A program made the position numbers and the translations under genes. DNA of 64,000 nucleotides from Psychrobacter sp. UBA6766 (GTDB lineage: Bacteria > Pseudomonadota > Gammaproteobacteria > Pseudomonadales > Moraxellaceae): the NCBI RefSeq assembly GCF_002453355.1, contig NZ_DKGQ01000025.1:34139-98138 (forward strand). The letters are read 5' to 3'. Below, piece after piece: positions 35,248-43,341 of the stretch; position 1 is the stretch's first letter; each line of letters begins with the position of its first letter. The notes under the pieces were generated by a model, which was not told the DNA's origin, ran no database searches, and saw only the letters and a list, made by a program, of their open reading frames with translations.

Positions 35248-35400
35248 TTGACTTCCTCTCCTCACTAAACAGAGGGGATTCCTACAGCTAGACGGTCAAG
35301 CCCGACCGCGAGGATGTTCTTTGCGGCATTGATATCTCTATCATGCCATGTGCTACACTCAGCACAAGTCCATCTTCTGATTCCAAGTCCTGCTCTACCT
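35248..35400 (-). ncRNA. putative omega/re-RNA overlapping the tnpB 3' end
   Basis: In characterised TnpB elements the guide RNA scaffold spans the 3' end of tnpB and the right end, with the guide read from flanking DNA. By position the scaffold here would end at 35248 and the guide would begin AAGCGCGGTAG (minus strand, 35247 downward). The hairpin at 35255-35275 would be its terminal stem. Upstream extent (35400) is arbitrary; inferred from family, not from a covariance match. Confidence 0.4.
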
Positions 35401-36371
35401 TTCGGACTACTATCGCTTATTTTGCGACAGCACGAGCAGATCTGGGTAGTGTAACTCTCATTTACCATCTCAAGATGACAACCTGCATGCTTGCACTTAT
35501 ATTCCAGTTGTCTTTTGATCTCAAACCATCCTGCATCGTATATAGATTTAGTTAGTTTGGTTTTCTTATTGGTAAATGAATGTGATTTAATATCTCCAAC
35601 CACAATCAATGCATTGTTTTGTACAAGATTGGTGGTGAATTTATGGATGATGTCTTGCCTTGCATTTTTAATCTTGGCATGAATCGCCTTAGCACGTTTT
35701 TTGTTTTTAGCACGTTGAGCAATAGCTAACTTTTCAGCATATTTAAGCGTTTGTTTGATCTGTAATTTGTCGCCAGTTGATGTAGTAGCAGCCTCTTTTA
35801 AGCCTAAGTCAATACCGACACTGCCTTTACCACTTATTTGTTTTGGGTAGTCCTTAACAGTAATACAGGCATACCAGCGATTACGGCGGTCTTGTACTAT
35901 CTCAAGGGTGTTAATTTGATATAGGCTCAGATTGTAGCTATCCCACACATCAATAATTAGCTTTTGACCTTTAGACAAAGATAGCCCAATAGTACTTTTA
36001 AGCGCTTTCTTTCCAGTCTGTCTTGTGTTTAAGTGCTTAATAGCAGACTTCTTAAAAGGTATCCAGCCAAGTGATTTACGTTTAGCATTAGGACGGCTGG
36101 TACGCCAGTTAAGTTTGGCTTTTTTAAACTGCCTACGAGATTTAGCATGAGTTTCATTGATGGCTTGTAGGGTTTGACTATGTAGGCCTAGACAGTCGCC
36201 ACTACCTTTGGTGTATTCACTTAAGTCGTAAGCACTAAAAAACTTACCTGTGCGTTTTAGATGCTCAAAACTTAACGCATTCACATAGTTCCACACATAA
36301 TTGACTGAACCGCTTAGGCGATTAAGCTCTGTTATGTGCTTGTCTTTGATGCGTAGTTTGAGTGTTTTCAT
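35265..36371 (-). CDS. tnpB: TnpB RNA-guided nuclease-like protein (OrfB family)
   Basis: 368 residues from the ATG at 36371; a TTG 27 bp upstream would add nine. N-terminal helix-turn-helix/REC-like region (1-180) and RuvC domain with RuvC-I Asp188 (VGIDLGLKEA) and RuvC-III HDRDINAAKN (Asp346). The zinc ribbon is intact (Cys312, Cys315, Cys336, Cys339). At RuvC-II, where most members have an E-D-L pattern, this one reads VVGDIKS (Gly259-Asp260), so the usual catalytic Glu is absent at that place; Glu284 and Glu290 follow in WFEIKRQLEYK and might substitute. TnpB cuts DNA next to a transposon-adjacent motif and aids element retention. Reading frame is intact. Confidence 0.9.
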   Translation of the reverse strand: MKTLKLRIKDKHITELNRLSGSVNYVWNYVNALSFEHLKRTGKFFSAYDLSEYTKGSGDCLGLHSQTLQAINETHAKSRRQFKKAKLNWRTSRPNAKRKSLGWIPFKKSAIKHLNTRQTGKKALKSTIGLSLSKGQKLIIDVWDSYNLSLYQINTLEIVQDRRNRWYACITVKDYPKQISGKGSVGIDLGLKEAATTSTGDKLQIKQTLKYAEKLAIAQRAKNKKRAKAIHAKIKNARQDIIHKFTTNLVQNNALIVVGDIKSHSFTNKKTKLTKSIYDAGWFEIKRQLEYKCKHAGCHLEMVNESYTTQICSCCRKISDSSPKGRAGLGIRRWTCAECSTWHDRDINAAKNILAVGLDRLAVGIPSV

Positions 36372-36406
36372 TACTCTAGTGTGGCAAAAGCATGGCAAAC
36401 TAGCAA

Positions 36407-36440
36407 GTCTTTAAAGACGATTTGCGACAAGCGATGTCGC
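36407..36440. repeat. left-end hairpin and palindrome of the tnpB element
   Basis: GTCTTTAAAGAC (36407-36418) is a perfect palindrome, and GCGACA/TGTCGC (36424-36429 with 36435-36440) a perfect hairpin with a 5-nt loop. Both lie just upstream of tnpB. Confidence 0.75.
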
Positions 36441-36653
36441 CTTATATACCTGCTCTAAACCGCAGTATTTTATAGTGACTGACAATAAAATATGACTAAC
36501 GTAACGATATCTTAGAGGGCAGAAATATCGAAGCCGATTGTGATATCGCTTATTGCCTGCTCGGTCGCTTAATTTTAACGAGCAAAGTTATAATAGTCAG
36601 ATTTTAGTGCGGCTGAAATATTTCGCCGTGACTTTCTATTGCTAAATAATGTT

Positions 36654-38126
36654 ATGTTGGATAATGCTATGCCTGATATATCTTCTCGAAAACCAACCAA
36701 TATCATCTATACGGGCGTTGCTGGTACAGGTAAAACCTATCGTTTATTACAAATTGCTAAGCAATATACTAATTATTTGCCTCGCGTAAATGACAAAGAG
36801 TTATTAGGACAGCTTTTGCAGCCGTTAAGTTGGCGTGACGTTGTTTGCTTAATATTTTTGGATTTTAAGTCGAAAAAACAAGACTTGGTTAAGGTGCCAG
36901 AAATTGTCAATCATGAGTTTTTTGTCAATAAAGCGGCGCAAAATTCGCGTGAGAAAAATTTAAGTAATACTGCCTGGTCTGTGCTGCAAATGCATACGCC
37001 TGCTAATTCAAAAACGGTGAGTTATAAAAACCGCGCTAGCCAAGCCTATTTTGATAAAGACAATAGCGGCGCATGGTATTTACTGCCAGAAAGCATGGAT
37101 TTGTTAAGCGATTTAGCGCAGCAATTGGCCGAATTTCAGCAGGCACAGCGCGAGAATAGTAACCAAAATCAAGAGTTTCGCCAACAGCGTTTTAGTTTGG
37201 TCAGCTTTCATCAAGCCTATGGTTATGAGGAATTTGTCGAAGGTATTCGTCCTGTTATGGCAGCGTCTGATCACACAACGAAAAGTTCAACTCAGATGAG
37301 TTACGCCATTCAAGATGGGACGTTCTTAAAACTATGCCAACGCGCTGCCAATGATCCCGAGCAGCGTTATGCCATATTAATCGATGAGATTAATCGTGCT
37401 AACGTATCACGGGTATTTGGTGAGCTATTAAGTTTGATTGAGCCAGATAAACGTGCTGGCATGGCAAACGCGATGATGGTTCATTTGGCGTATTCTGGGC
37501 GAACCTTTAGCGTCCCAGCCAACGTTGATATTTATGCCACGATGAATACCCAAGACCACTCACTAGCGCCGCTTGATATGGCATTACGTCGGCGTTTTCA
37601 CTTTATTGACTGTCCGCCGCAGCCCGAATTATTACCTGTTATTTATGTCAATCCAGTTAATTCAGAAACCGGTAATTCAGAAACGGTTGATCCGGCAGAA
37701 ACGATAGATTTAGCAAAAATTTTAACTGGTTTAAATAATCGCATCACGCAAACGCTAGGGCTTGATGCGCAATTAGGTCATGCGTTTTTATGGTCGGTAA
37801 ATACGCTTGAGCAATTGCAAACGGCACTTATTGAGCAAATCATTCCGCAATTAGCACAAGCAGCGGGTGGCCAAATCACTATTTTGCAATATATTTTTCA
37901 AGACGAGCAGCAGCCGATAAGCGCGCAGTTTATACAAGATAGCCAAGCGCTCATCAATAATGAGGTAAATAACTTAGCCAGCCCTAACCATCCAAATCGA
38001 ATGTTTGCAGACCAGCACTCATTTCTTGGTCAGACTGTGAGTGCTAGCAGTTATAAAATTAATGCAGATTTAATCCATAACACTGCTGAGTTTGCAAGGC
38101 CAGTTGTCTATGAGCGTTTATATTAA
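36654..38126 (+). CDS. McrB-like AAA+ GTPase of a McrBC restriction module
   Basis: AAA+ motor of the McrBC family (modification-dependent restriction). Walker A GVAGTGKT starts only about 20 residues from the N-terminus, so the N-terminal methyl-cytosine reader of E. coli McrB is missing. Walker B is ILIDEINRAN, and MNTQD matches the guanine-selective NTAD motif of McrB with Gln for Ala; RRRFHFID is the arginine-finger/sensor segment. Between Walker A and B is an insert (about residues 60-150 of the longest frame) whose helix pattern and SGAWYLLP end look like a winged helix and may be the DNA reader. Start is uncertain: ATG at 36654 or 36669, or TTG at 36639, none with a good ribosome-binding site. 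mcrC-like gene follows after 15 nt. Confidence 0.85.
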   Translation: MLDNAMPDISSRKPTNIIYTGVAGTGKTYRLLQIAKQYTNYLPRVNDKELLGQLLQPLSWRDVVCLIFLDFKSKKQDLVKVPEIVNHEFFVNKAAQNSREKNLSNTAWSVLQMHTPANSKTVSYKNRASQAYFDKDNSGAWYLLPESMDLLSDLAQQLAEFQQAQRENSNQNQEFRQQRFSLVSFHQAYGYEEFVEGIRPVMAASDHTTKSSTQMSYAIQDGTFLKLCQRAANDPEQRYAILIDEINRANVSRVFGELLSLIEPDKRAGMANAMMVHLAYSGRTFSVPANVDIYATMNTQDHSLAPLDMALRRRFHFIDCPPQPELLPVIYVNPVNSETGNSETVDPAETIDLAKILTGLNNRITQTLGLDAQLGHAFLWSVNTLEQLQTALIEQIIPQLAQAAGGQITILQYIFQDEQQPISAQFIQDSQALINNEVNNLASPNHPNRMFADQHSFLGQTVSASSYKINADLIHNTAEFARPVVYERLY

Positions 38127-38144
38127 TAGAGTGGTTGGCGAGTG

Positions 38145-39716
38145 ATGAGTAGGGTATTACAGTCTGATAGCAAAGCGATAGGTAGCAACGTTAATAGCGG
38201 CGTTAATAGTGCGAGTATTGCCAATAACGTTAACGCAACTACGCGTGATGCTCATATTATTACTGTGTTTGAACACCAGCGTTTAACCACGCGAGATTTT
38301 GTTCACCTATCAGATTTTCATTGGTTAATGGCGCAAGAGTTTAGCGTTTTTAGTATTAAACGCCAGCAAGGGCAATGGCAGCTAAAGGTTGGCCATTATA
38401 TTGGCGTTATCTTATTGCCAAGTGGTATGACGCTTGAGATATTGCCCAAACTGATAACAAAAAGTCCTACCAATCACAACCAACAACAATACGAGTCGAC
38501 CAAAGCCAACGATATCAATCAGACACGCCGATGGGTTCAGGATATGTTGGCGGATTTAACCAATCGCAATCAGGCTAAAAATAAACTTCTCAATGTTAAA
38601 AACCTAGGTCAATTTAGTCCTCAATTAGCCGCGCTACCGACTAAAGCATTACCATTATCAGATTGGCTTATCGCACAGTTTTTGCAGTGCTTGGCTCATT
38701 ATCAACCAACCAAGCATTATCAGACGCAAATCCAAAACCAAGCAGCGCTACAAGGTCGCTTACTGATTAAAGAGCAACTGCGCTTTAATAGTATGAAGCC
38801 GCATAAGTTTGTCTGTGAAAGTAGTGTGCTGAGCCAAGAGATGCTCAGTAATCGTTTGATTAAAAGCGCGTTAGTGTTACTTACGCCATTATTGTCGCCG
38901 TCAAAATCGCTCCTAGCATTACAGTTATGGCAAAAAATTTCTACGCTAAATCGCCATGAGCTTCAGCGATTAGAGCTGCTATATAAACAAGCAAAACGCC
39001 AATTAGCGCTGCAGCCTTTATCTCGGCAGCAGTTACAAGCGGCGCAGCAATTATTGGACTTAGCTTATTGGCTTTTGCAGCAATCTGACGCTCATACTGG
39101 CAATGGGATTAAGCCTCAAACATTAGCCAAGCAAAATGCCGCTCAACCGCGCCTATGTTTATTGATTGATATGAACCAAGCGTTTGAGCAATGGGCAAGC
39201 CAGCGTATCGCGGACCAGTTTCAGCAAATTGATTTGGCTTATAAACCTTTGTTTCAAACCCAACGTGTGTGGCTACGTGATATAGCAGGGCAGGCGTGTC
39301 TCTCTATTCGTCCTGATTTATTGATATATAAAGCAGCTGATGATAAAGCAATTAATAAAGCTACCGTAGGGTTTAGCTCGCATAAATCTTTTCACTCACG
39401 GCAATCAGGCAATTATAGTCATGTCATTGATATTAAATGGAAACATTTGCCGCATGCAGGCGCCATTAGTGCGAGCGATGCCTATCAGTTGACCAGTTAT
39501 GCACAGACTTATCATGCAGAGCAGGGGTGGCTGGTTTATCCGGTACAGGACGATAGCAAACAACCCATCCTGCTTAAGCAACAAGCTTATGATGACGCAG
39601 ACGCTCATACGGTACGTAATAAGCAGTCAAGTCCTGCCAAATTATGGCTGATACCTTTTAATGTGGTGACCGGCACCGTAAACGGTGACTTGCTTCCAGA
39701 TTTGAATGTAGTATAA
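38145..39716 (+). CDS. McrC-like PD-(D/E)xK nuclease subunit
   Basis: 523 residues; nuclease partner of the McrB-like GTPase. The C-terminal domain has the PD-(D/E)xK signature in McrC form: IRPDLLIY (Asp at about 391) and VIDIKWK (Asp-X-Lys at about 429-431), followed by DAYQLTSYA. The middle part shows the McrC blocks LEILPKLI, LQGRLLIKEQLRFN, SNRLIKSALVLL and LLIDMNQAFEQWA. The first 35 residues are an Asn/Ser/Val-rich tail. A GTG 3 bp upstream could also start translation. Only 15-18 nt separate it from the McrB-like gene, so they form one operon. A hairpin at 39773-39799 ends it. Confidence 0.85.
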   Translation: MSRVLQSDSKAIGSNVNSGVNSASIANNVNATTRDAHIITVFEHQRLTTRDFVHLSDFHWLMAQEFSVFSIKRQQGQWQLKVGHYIGVILLPSGMTLEILPKLITKSPTNHNQQQYESTKANDINQTRRWVQDMLADLTNRNQAKNKLLNVKNLGQFSPQLAALPTKALPLSDWLIAQFLQCLAHYQPTKHYQTQIQNQAALQGRLLIKEQLRFNSMKPHKFVCESSVLSQEMLSNRLIKSALVLLTPLLSPSKSLLALQLWQKISTLNRHELQRLELLYKQAKRQLALQPLSRQQLQAAQQLLDLAYWLLQQSDAHTGNGIKPQTLAKQNAAQPRLCLLIDMNQAFEQWASQRIADQFQQIDLAYKPLFQTQRVWLRDIAGQACLSIRPDLLIYKAADDKAINKATVGFSSHKSFHSRQSGNYSHVIDIKWKHLPHAGAISASDAYQLTSYAQTYHAEQGWLVYPVQDDSKQPILLKQQAYDDADAHTVRNKQSSPAKLWLIPFNVVTGTVNGDLLPDLNVV

Positions 39717-39772
39717 TGAGCGCTGTTGGCAATTGAGTATTAGGGTTGGTAAAAACCAACGTTGCGTCACCG

Positions 39773-39799
39773 CCATTTTTATGAAAAATGGTTATTTTT
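39773..39799 (+). terminator. terminator after mcrC-like gene
   Basis: CCATTTTT pairs with AAAAATGG around a 3-nt loop, then TTATTTTT. A second small hairpin, GTTGGT-AAAA-ACCAAC, lies at 39745-39760. Confidence 0.55.
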
Positions 39800-39840
39800 G
39801 AAAGAATTTAACGATTCTTTAAAATAATCAAAAATAGGTG

Positions 39841-39869
39841 TTGACACAATCAGCTTTACCCCTTAATAT
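39841..39869 (+). promoter_or_regulatory. sigma-70 promoter of tRNA-Pro
   Basis: TTGACA (39841-39846), 17-bp spacer, TAATAT (39864-39869). Close to consensus. The transcript would have a leader of about 80 nt before the tRNA. Confidence 0.8.
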
Positions 39870-39875
39870 GTGCAC

Positions 39876-39943
39876 CTCGATAGCGAGGAACATTAACAAG
39901 TTAGCGGTATGACCGACAACGAGTTAAATAACAAACTATCGAG
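39876..39943 (+). other. inverted repeat in the tRNA-Pro leader
   Basis: CTCGATAG (39876-39883) and CTATCGAG (39936-39943) are perfect inverted repeats enclosing 52 bp, starting right at the predicted transcript start. It would close a stem-loop just before the tRNA 5' end, possibly as a processing signal. Confidence 0.45.
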
Positions 39944-39957
39944 ATAATAGAAAATTT

Positions 39958-40034
<77 letters not shown>

Positions 40035-40043
40035 TCTATTTAA

Positions 40044-40065
40044 AGAGCCTTACAGGCTTTTTTTT
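40044..40065 (+). terminator. terminator between tRNA-Pro and tRNA-Arg
   Basis: AGCCT-TAC-AGGCT hairpin followed by seven T or more. It separates tRNA-Pro from the next unit. Confidence 0.75.
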
Positions 40066-40100
40066 ATGTATAATGATATTGTTTTTCATGTTAGATGTTT

Positions 40101-40129
40101 TTGACATAATGAACAGATCAAAATATATA
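40101..40129 (+). promoter_or_regulatory. sigma-70 promoter of the tRNA-Arg/tRNA-His unit
   Basis: TTGACA (40101-40106), 17-bp spacer, TATATA (40124-40129). Predicted start about 8 nt before the tRNA-Arg 5' end. Confidence 0.8.
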
Positions 40130-40143
40130 AAAGTCCTCTAAGA

Positions 40144-40220
40144 GCGCCTGTAGCTCAGCTGGATAGAGCATCTCCCTTCTAAGGAGGTGGCCGCAGGTTC
40201 GAATCCTGCCAGGCGCACCA
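40144..40220 (+). tRNA. tRNA-Arg (anticodon TCT)
   Basis: 77-nt cloverleaf with encoded CCA. Acceptor GCGCCTG/CAGGCGC, D stem GCTC/GAGC, anticodon stem TCTCC/GGAGG with loop CTTCTAA, T arm GCAGG-TTCGAAT-CCTGC. Confidence 0.96.
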
Positions 40221-40258
40221 TTTAGCCTGTCAATCTTGCCTTATCAGGCAATAGTTAT

Positions 40259-40335
40259 GGCGGTTGTAGCTCAGTTGGTAGAGCCCCGGGTTGTGATCTC
40301 GGTTGTCGTGGGTTCGAGTCCCATCAGTCGCCCCA
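40259..40335 (+). tRNA. tRNA-His (anticodon GTG)
   Basis: 77 nt including an encoded G at position -1 that faces C73, the identity element for HisRS, and the CCA end. Acceptor GCGGTTG/CAGTCGC, anticodon stem CCGGG/CTCGG with loop TTGTGAT, T arm GTGGG-TTCGAGT-CCCAT. Confidence 0.95.
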
Positions 40336-40395
40336 TATTTTATTCTGCATTACCTTCCTTATTCAATTAAAAAATCTTTTTTAAATCATTCTATT

Positions 40396-40417
40396 TGCCT
40401 TTATGGGCATTTTTTTT
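40396..40417 (+). terminator. weak terminator after tRNA-His
   Basis: 4-bp stem TGCC/GGCA with a 6-nt loop followed by a run of eight T. Confidence 0.45.
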
Positions 40418-40756
40418 GCCTATTTTTTACCTATTAATGAATGCCGCCAAAATTATTATATATTATAAAACGTTTCAGGCATTTAATATCTCGCTACCTA
40501 CTAGCGTTTTTTCGCATTTTTTCTTATGATAGTTATTTTTAATAAATATTTATTAAAATTACGTCTCTAGTTGATTCTCAAAAAATCGTTGTGGTATTTG
40601 TATCGCATGGATTTGTAACTGTCTCACTGTACCTTTCTTATATTGACCTGGCTATGGCTTTTAAAATTTGGCATTTTTCTAAAATCAGTCATTTTTACAT
40701 TGAGGTTTTAAGTCAGAATGTTTGTTTTGTATTTTTTAGATATTTTTTTATTTGAT

Positions 40757-40789
40757 GCCTGTCCTCATTTTAAAGAAATGGCGATAAAA
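40757..40789 (+). repeat. copy 2 of a shared upstream motif
   Basis: TGTCCT, ATTTTAAA and ATGGCGATAAAA in the same order as at 25806-25832, here with three extra bases (GAA) between the last two blocks. It lies about 135 bp before the araC-type start. Confidence 0.4.
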
Positions 40790-40922
40790 TGAAATAAATT
40801 GCAGTCAAACAAAAAATTAAAATGTTGCTTTAAGGATATCGAGCAAGTTCACGCTTAGAGACGTTTTATATTTTTGTCTCCACTTGACGGCTACCGAGCC
40901 CATGTTATTGAGGAAATGAGGG

Positions 40923-41864
40923 ATGGACGCACTAAGCGTGTTGCTACAAAATGTGCATTTATTCGAAACGAAGTATTATCGTTTAGATGGGACGGGCAAT
41001 TGGTCTTATTCAATCACTAGACAAGATACGATTTTGTTTTATTTGGTCATGTCAGGGGGTTTTTGCATCGATGTCGGCAATGGCCCACGAGAAACACGTG
41101 CCGGTGACATGATTATGATTCCAAACGCATATAAGCATGTGAGTTATGCGCTGAATTATAATGGTGATGAGGCACAGCCGTTAGATGAGTTGCTAATCGA
41201 TTGTAAAGATCGGACGCTGGAACTTAAAGGCAACGGGGATAGTAATGCCAACTCATCATTGATATTGATCGAATGTAAGTATGATAAAGCGATGATTCGT
41301 CCTTTATTATCAGTGCTGCCATCGATACTGCCCGAAGTTAACGATGAGGCTGATGGTAGGTTTGAAGTCATTGATGTCGAGATTAGGCTCCTGACTTTGG
41401 AGGCGGAACGCGAGCGCATGGGTAAAACTGCGGTCATCAATCATTGGGCAAGTATTATGATGATTGAATGTTTGCGGGTGTATATCGAGCGTCTGCCTGA
41501 AGCCACCGATAATTGGTTAACCGCCATGAAAGACCCATTTTTGACCAAGGCGCTGGTAGCCATGCATGAGATGCCAAGCGAAAATTGGACGATTAATAAG
41601 CTCGCTGAAGTAGCAGGGATGTCGCGCTCAAGCTTTGCGCAGCGCTTTAAAGAGGTGGTTGGTATACCGCCACTGACCTATTTGATGGATTATCGCTTGC
41701 GCTTGGCTGCCCGTTATCTGCGTTTACAGCAAAATAGTATTAGCCGTATCAGCGAGTTGGTTGGTTATGCTTCGGACTCGACCTTTAGCCAAGCCTTTAA
41801 GCGCGTCTATGGTATCTCGCCAAAAGCTTATCGCCAGCAATACCAACAACAAACGCTTGCTTAG
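40923..41864 (+). CDS. AraC-family transcriptional regulator
   Basis: 313 residues. The N-terminal half is a cupin-like sensor domain (AraC-binding cupin_6 type; FYLVMSGGFCIDVG, TRAGDMIMIPNAYKH), and the C-terminal 100 residues hold two helix-turn-helix motifs (INKLAEVAGMSRSSFAQRFKEVVG and IDxISELVGY-like ISELVGYASDSTFSQAFKR) ending in GISPKAYR. Regulators with this cupin type often control short-chain oxidoreductase or detoxification genes; no such target is adjacent, so its regulon is unknown. GAGG sits before the ATG. A strong terminator follows. Confidence 0.88.
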   Translation: MDALSVLLQNVHLFETKYYRLDGTGNWSYSITRQDTILFYLVMSGGFCIDVGNGPRETRAGDMIMIPNAYKHVSYALNYNGDEAQPLDELLIDCKDRTLELKGNGDSNANSSLILIECKYDKAMIRPLLSVLPSILPEVNDEADGRFEVIDVEIRLLTLEAERERMGKTAVINHWASIMMIECLRVYIERLPEATDNWLTAMKDPFLTKALVAMHEMPSENWTINKLAEVAGMSRSSFAQRFKEVVGIPPLTYLMDYRLRLAARYLRLQQNSISRISELVGYASDSTFSQAFKRVYGISPKAYRQQYQQQTLA

Positions 41865-41890
41865 TCAGCTTTTACATTATCCATATTGCT

Positions 41891-41928
41891 AAAAAACGCT
41901 AAGGTTATTTATCCTTAGCGTTTTTTTT
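41891..41928 (+). terminator. terminator after araC-type gene
   Basis: AAAAAACGCTAAGG pairs perfectly with CCTTAGCGTTTTTT around an 8-nt loop, followed by more T. Confidence 0.95.
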
Positions 41929-42192
41929 ATACCAATCATACTGATTTTTACTTGTTCATTTAGTCTTTATCATTCGTTTTGATGCCGAGTATTTCGGTGA
42001 TGGAAAGCTGACAACACACTTAGGTTCAGGTACTATAGAATGGTGAGTCGCCCAAGTTCCAGTGTGAGATTTTAGCGCACTTTATTGTAATGTATGATAA
42101 CTGCTACCTGTAAGTAGTTAGTTATAAATACTGATCTCCTAGTAACTTAGGATAACTTGGGCGAAGTTTATTTTTGCAGCTAATGGTATTTT
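41929..42192. other. leader of the unrecognised 356-residue gene
   Basis: 264 bp after the terminator (328 bp between genes in all). No convincing promoter or structure. No good ribosome-binding site precedes the ATG at 42193. Confidence 0.4.
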
Positions 42193-43263
42193 ATGACTGA
42201 ACCGACCGCCAAGCCAACCGTGACCTCAAATAGCCAACATAGCACTACTATGCCCGCAACACCGACCGGTAACGCTGGTAAAAAAGATGTTAAAGGTAAG
42301 GTGAAAAACAAACAGCGTATGGCGAAAAACAAACAAAAAAATCATGTCACGCCCGCACTTGATAAGGCGGCGTTGCTAGCGTTGTTTATTTTGCCAAATG
42401 CTGAATTAAGTTCTGAGCAAGCAAATCTAAATACTGCCAGTAGTGAAATGGATAGTAGCGAAACGAACAGCAGCGAAACTAGTGTTGCTGCACAGCGAGT
42501 GGCGCTTTATCGTCGTCAGCATGAGCGCACACGTCAGCTATATATGGCGTCCGCCGCTACCCGTCCTACGTATTTGGTGCAAACGCTAAAAACACAGTTT
42601 GCAGAATATCAGCAATATTTATTGGCGCAGCAGCTTGATAAACGTGGTCTTATGGATACCGATGGGCTAGAGCGTTTATGGCAACAGCTGCACGTGGTCG
42701 ATGATATTATCGAAGATATCGTCCGCCATATGCCAGCGCAGCAGCCCGCAGGTTGGCAGCTGACGACACAAGATGGTCATAATCCGCTACGTTTCCCTAC
42801 CGTTGGTAAGCTCAAACATGGCAAACCTATTTTAGACCAAGGCAGCGTAAACAGTTATGTACTTGGGCACTTTGGTGTCAGTAGTTTTACGTATGACCGC
42901 GGTTATTATATCGGTCACGTGGTTGGTTACTTATTTAGTTGCTATTTTTGCGCCCATTTATCTATCAGTTATGGGGTTACCGCACTTAGTCAGCAGGTCG
43001 TAAGTGACTATGAGTATGCCAGTCTTGAGACGCCGCATATGGTGAGGTTGCTACAAGGCTTGGATGGTTATTGCAAAAAACGTATTTATCAATTGGCGGT
43101 TATTTGCGCGCGCCTTAGCGTCTTTGCCAGTGACAAGCGTATCGAGCGAATGCTGATTGCTGAGGTCAATGACTTTGATAAAAAATTGCAACAACAGCAT
43201 TTAGATGTTTTATTATTACAAGGCTTAATGCCGGATAGCAATGATTCTACGCCGCTTTTTTAA
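42193..43263 (+). CDS. unrecognised 356-residue protein
   Basis: I do not recognise this family. Residues 1-55 are polar and basic (KGKVKNKQRMAKNKQK region), 70-100 are Ser/Glu/Thr-rich, and the rest (about 100-345) looks globular and helical, with VVDDIIEDIVRHMPAQ, a Gly/Tyr/Phe-rich part GHFGVSSFTYDRGYYIGHVVGYLFSCYFCAHLS split by one hydrophobic stretch, and a closing amphipathic region. No signal peptide. The hydrophobic segment (about 243-262) could be one membrane helix or a core helix. It precedes gspF by 78 bp on the same strand; co-transcription with gspF is possible, and a link to secretion is only a guess from position. Confidence 0.7.
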   Translation: MTEPTAKPTVTSNSQHSTTMPATPTGNAGKKDVKGKVKNKQRMAKNKQKNHVTPALDKAALLALFILPNAELSSEQANLNTASSEMDSSETNSSETSVAAQRVALYRRQHERTRQLYMASAATRPTYLVQTLKTQFAEYQQYLLAQQLDKRGLMDTDGLERLWQQLHVVDDIIEDIVRHMPAQQPAGWQLTTQDGHNPLRFPTVGKLKHGKPILDQGSVNSYVLGHFGVSSFTYDRGYYIGHVVGYLFSCYFCAHLSISYGVTALSQQVVSDYEYASLETPHMVRLLQGLDGYCKKRIYQLAVICARLSVFASDKRIERMLIAEVNDFDKKLQQQHLDVLLLQGLMPDSNDSTPLF

Positions 43264-43341
43264 GGCATTTATTCTCTAAAATCTATTTTAAAAATCCTGC
43301 TGATTATCATTTCTAATTGACCCCCTAGGACACTTGCTGCT

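Larger units (their letters stand above)
35248..36445 (-). mobile_element. IS200/IS605-type element carrying tnpB only (IS1341-like)
   Basis: A single-ORF element without tnpA. The right end, downstream of tnpB, has a stem CCTCT/AGAGG (35255-35259 with 35271-35275) overlapping the tnpB stop codon and finishes with GTCAA (minus strand), the TCAA-type right cleavage end known from IS608-like elements. The left end has a perfect 6-bp hairpin GCGACA-AGCGA-TGTCGC (36424-36440), as recognised by Y1 transposases, and a 12-bp palindrome GTCTTTAAAGAC (36407-36418). The exact left boundary, placed near 36445, is an estimate. No target duplication is expected for this family. Confidence 0.75.
40336..40922. 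other. intergenic region between tRNA-His and the araC-type gene
   Basis: 587 bp, strongly AT-rich. A weak terminator (TGCC-TTTATG-GGCA then eight T, 40396-40417) ends the tRNA unit. The shared motif copy lies at 40757-40789. No gene, integrase remnant or tRNA-end duplication is visible. Confidence 0.5.

Noticed and set aside
40336..40922. Attachment site for an integrative element at tRNA-His
   Set aside because: No integrase in the window and no direct repeat of the tRNA 3' end was found.
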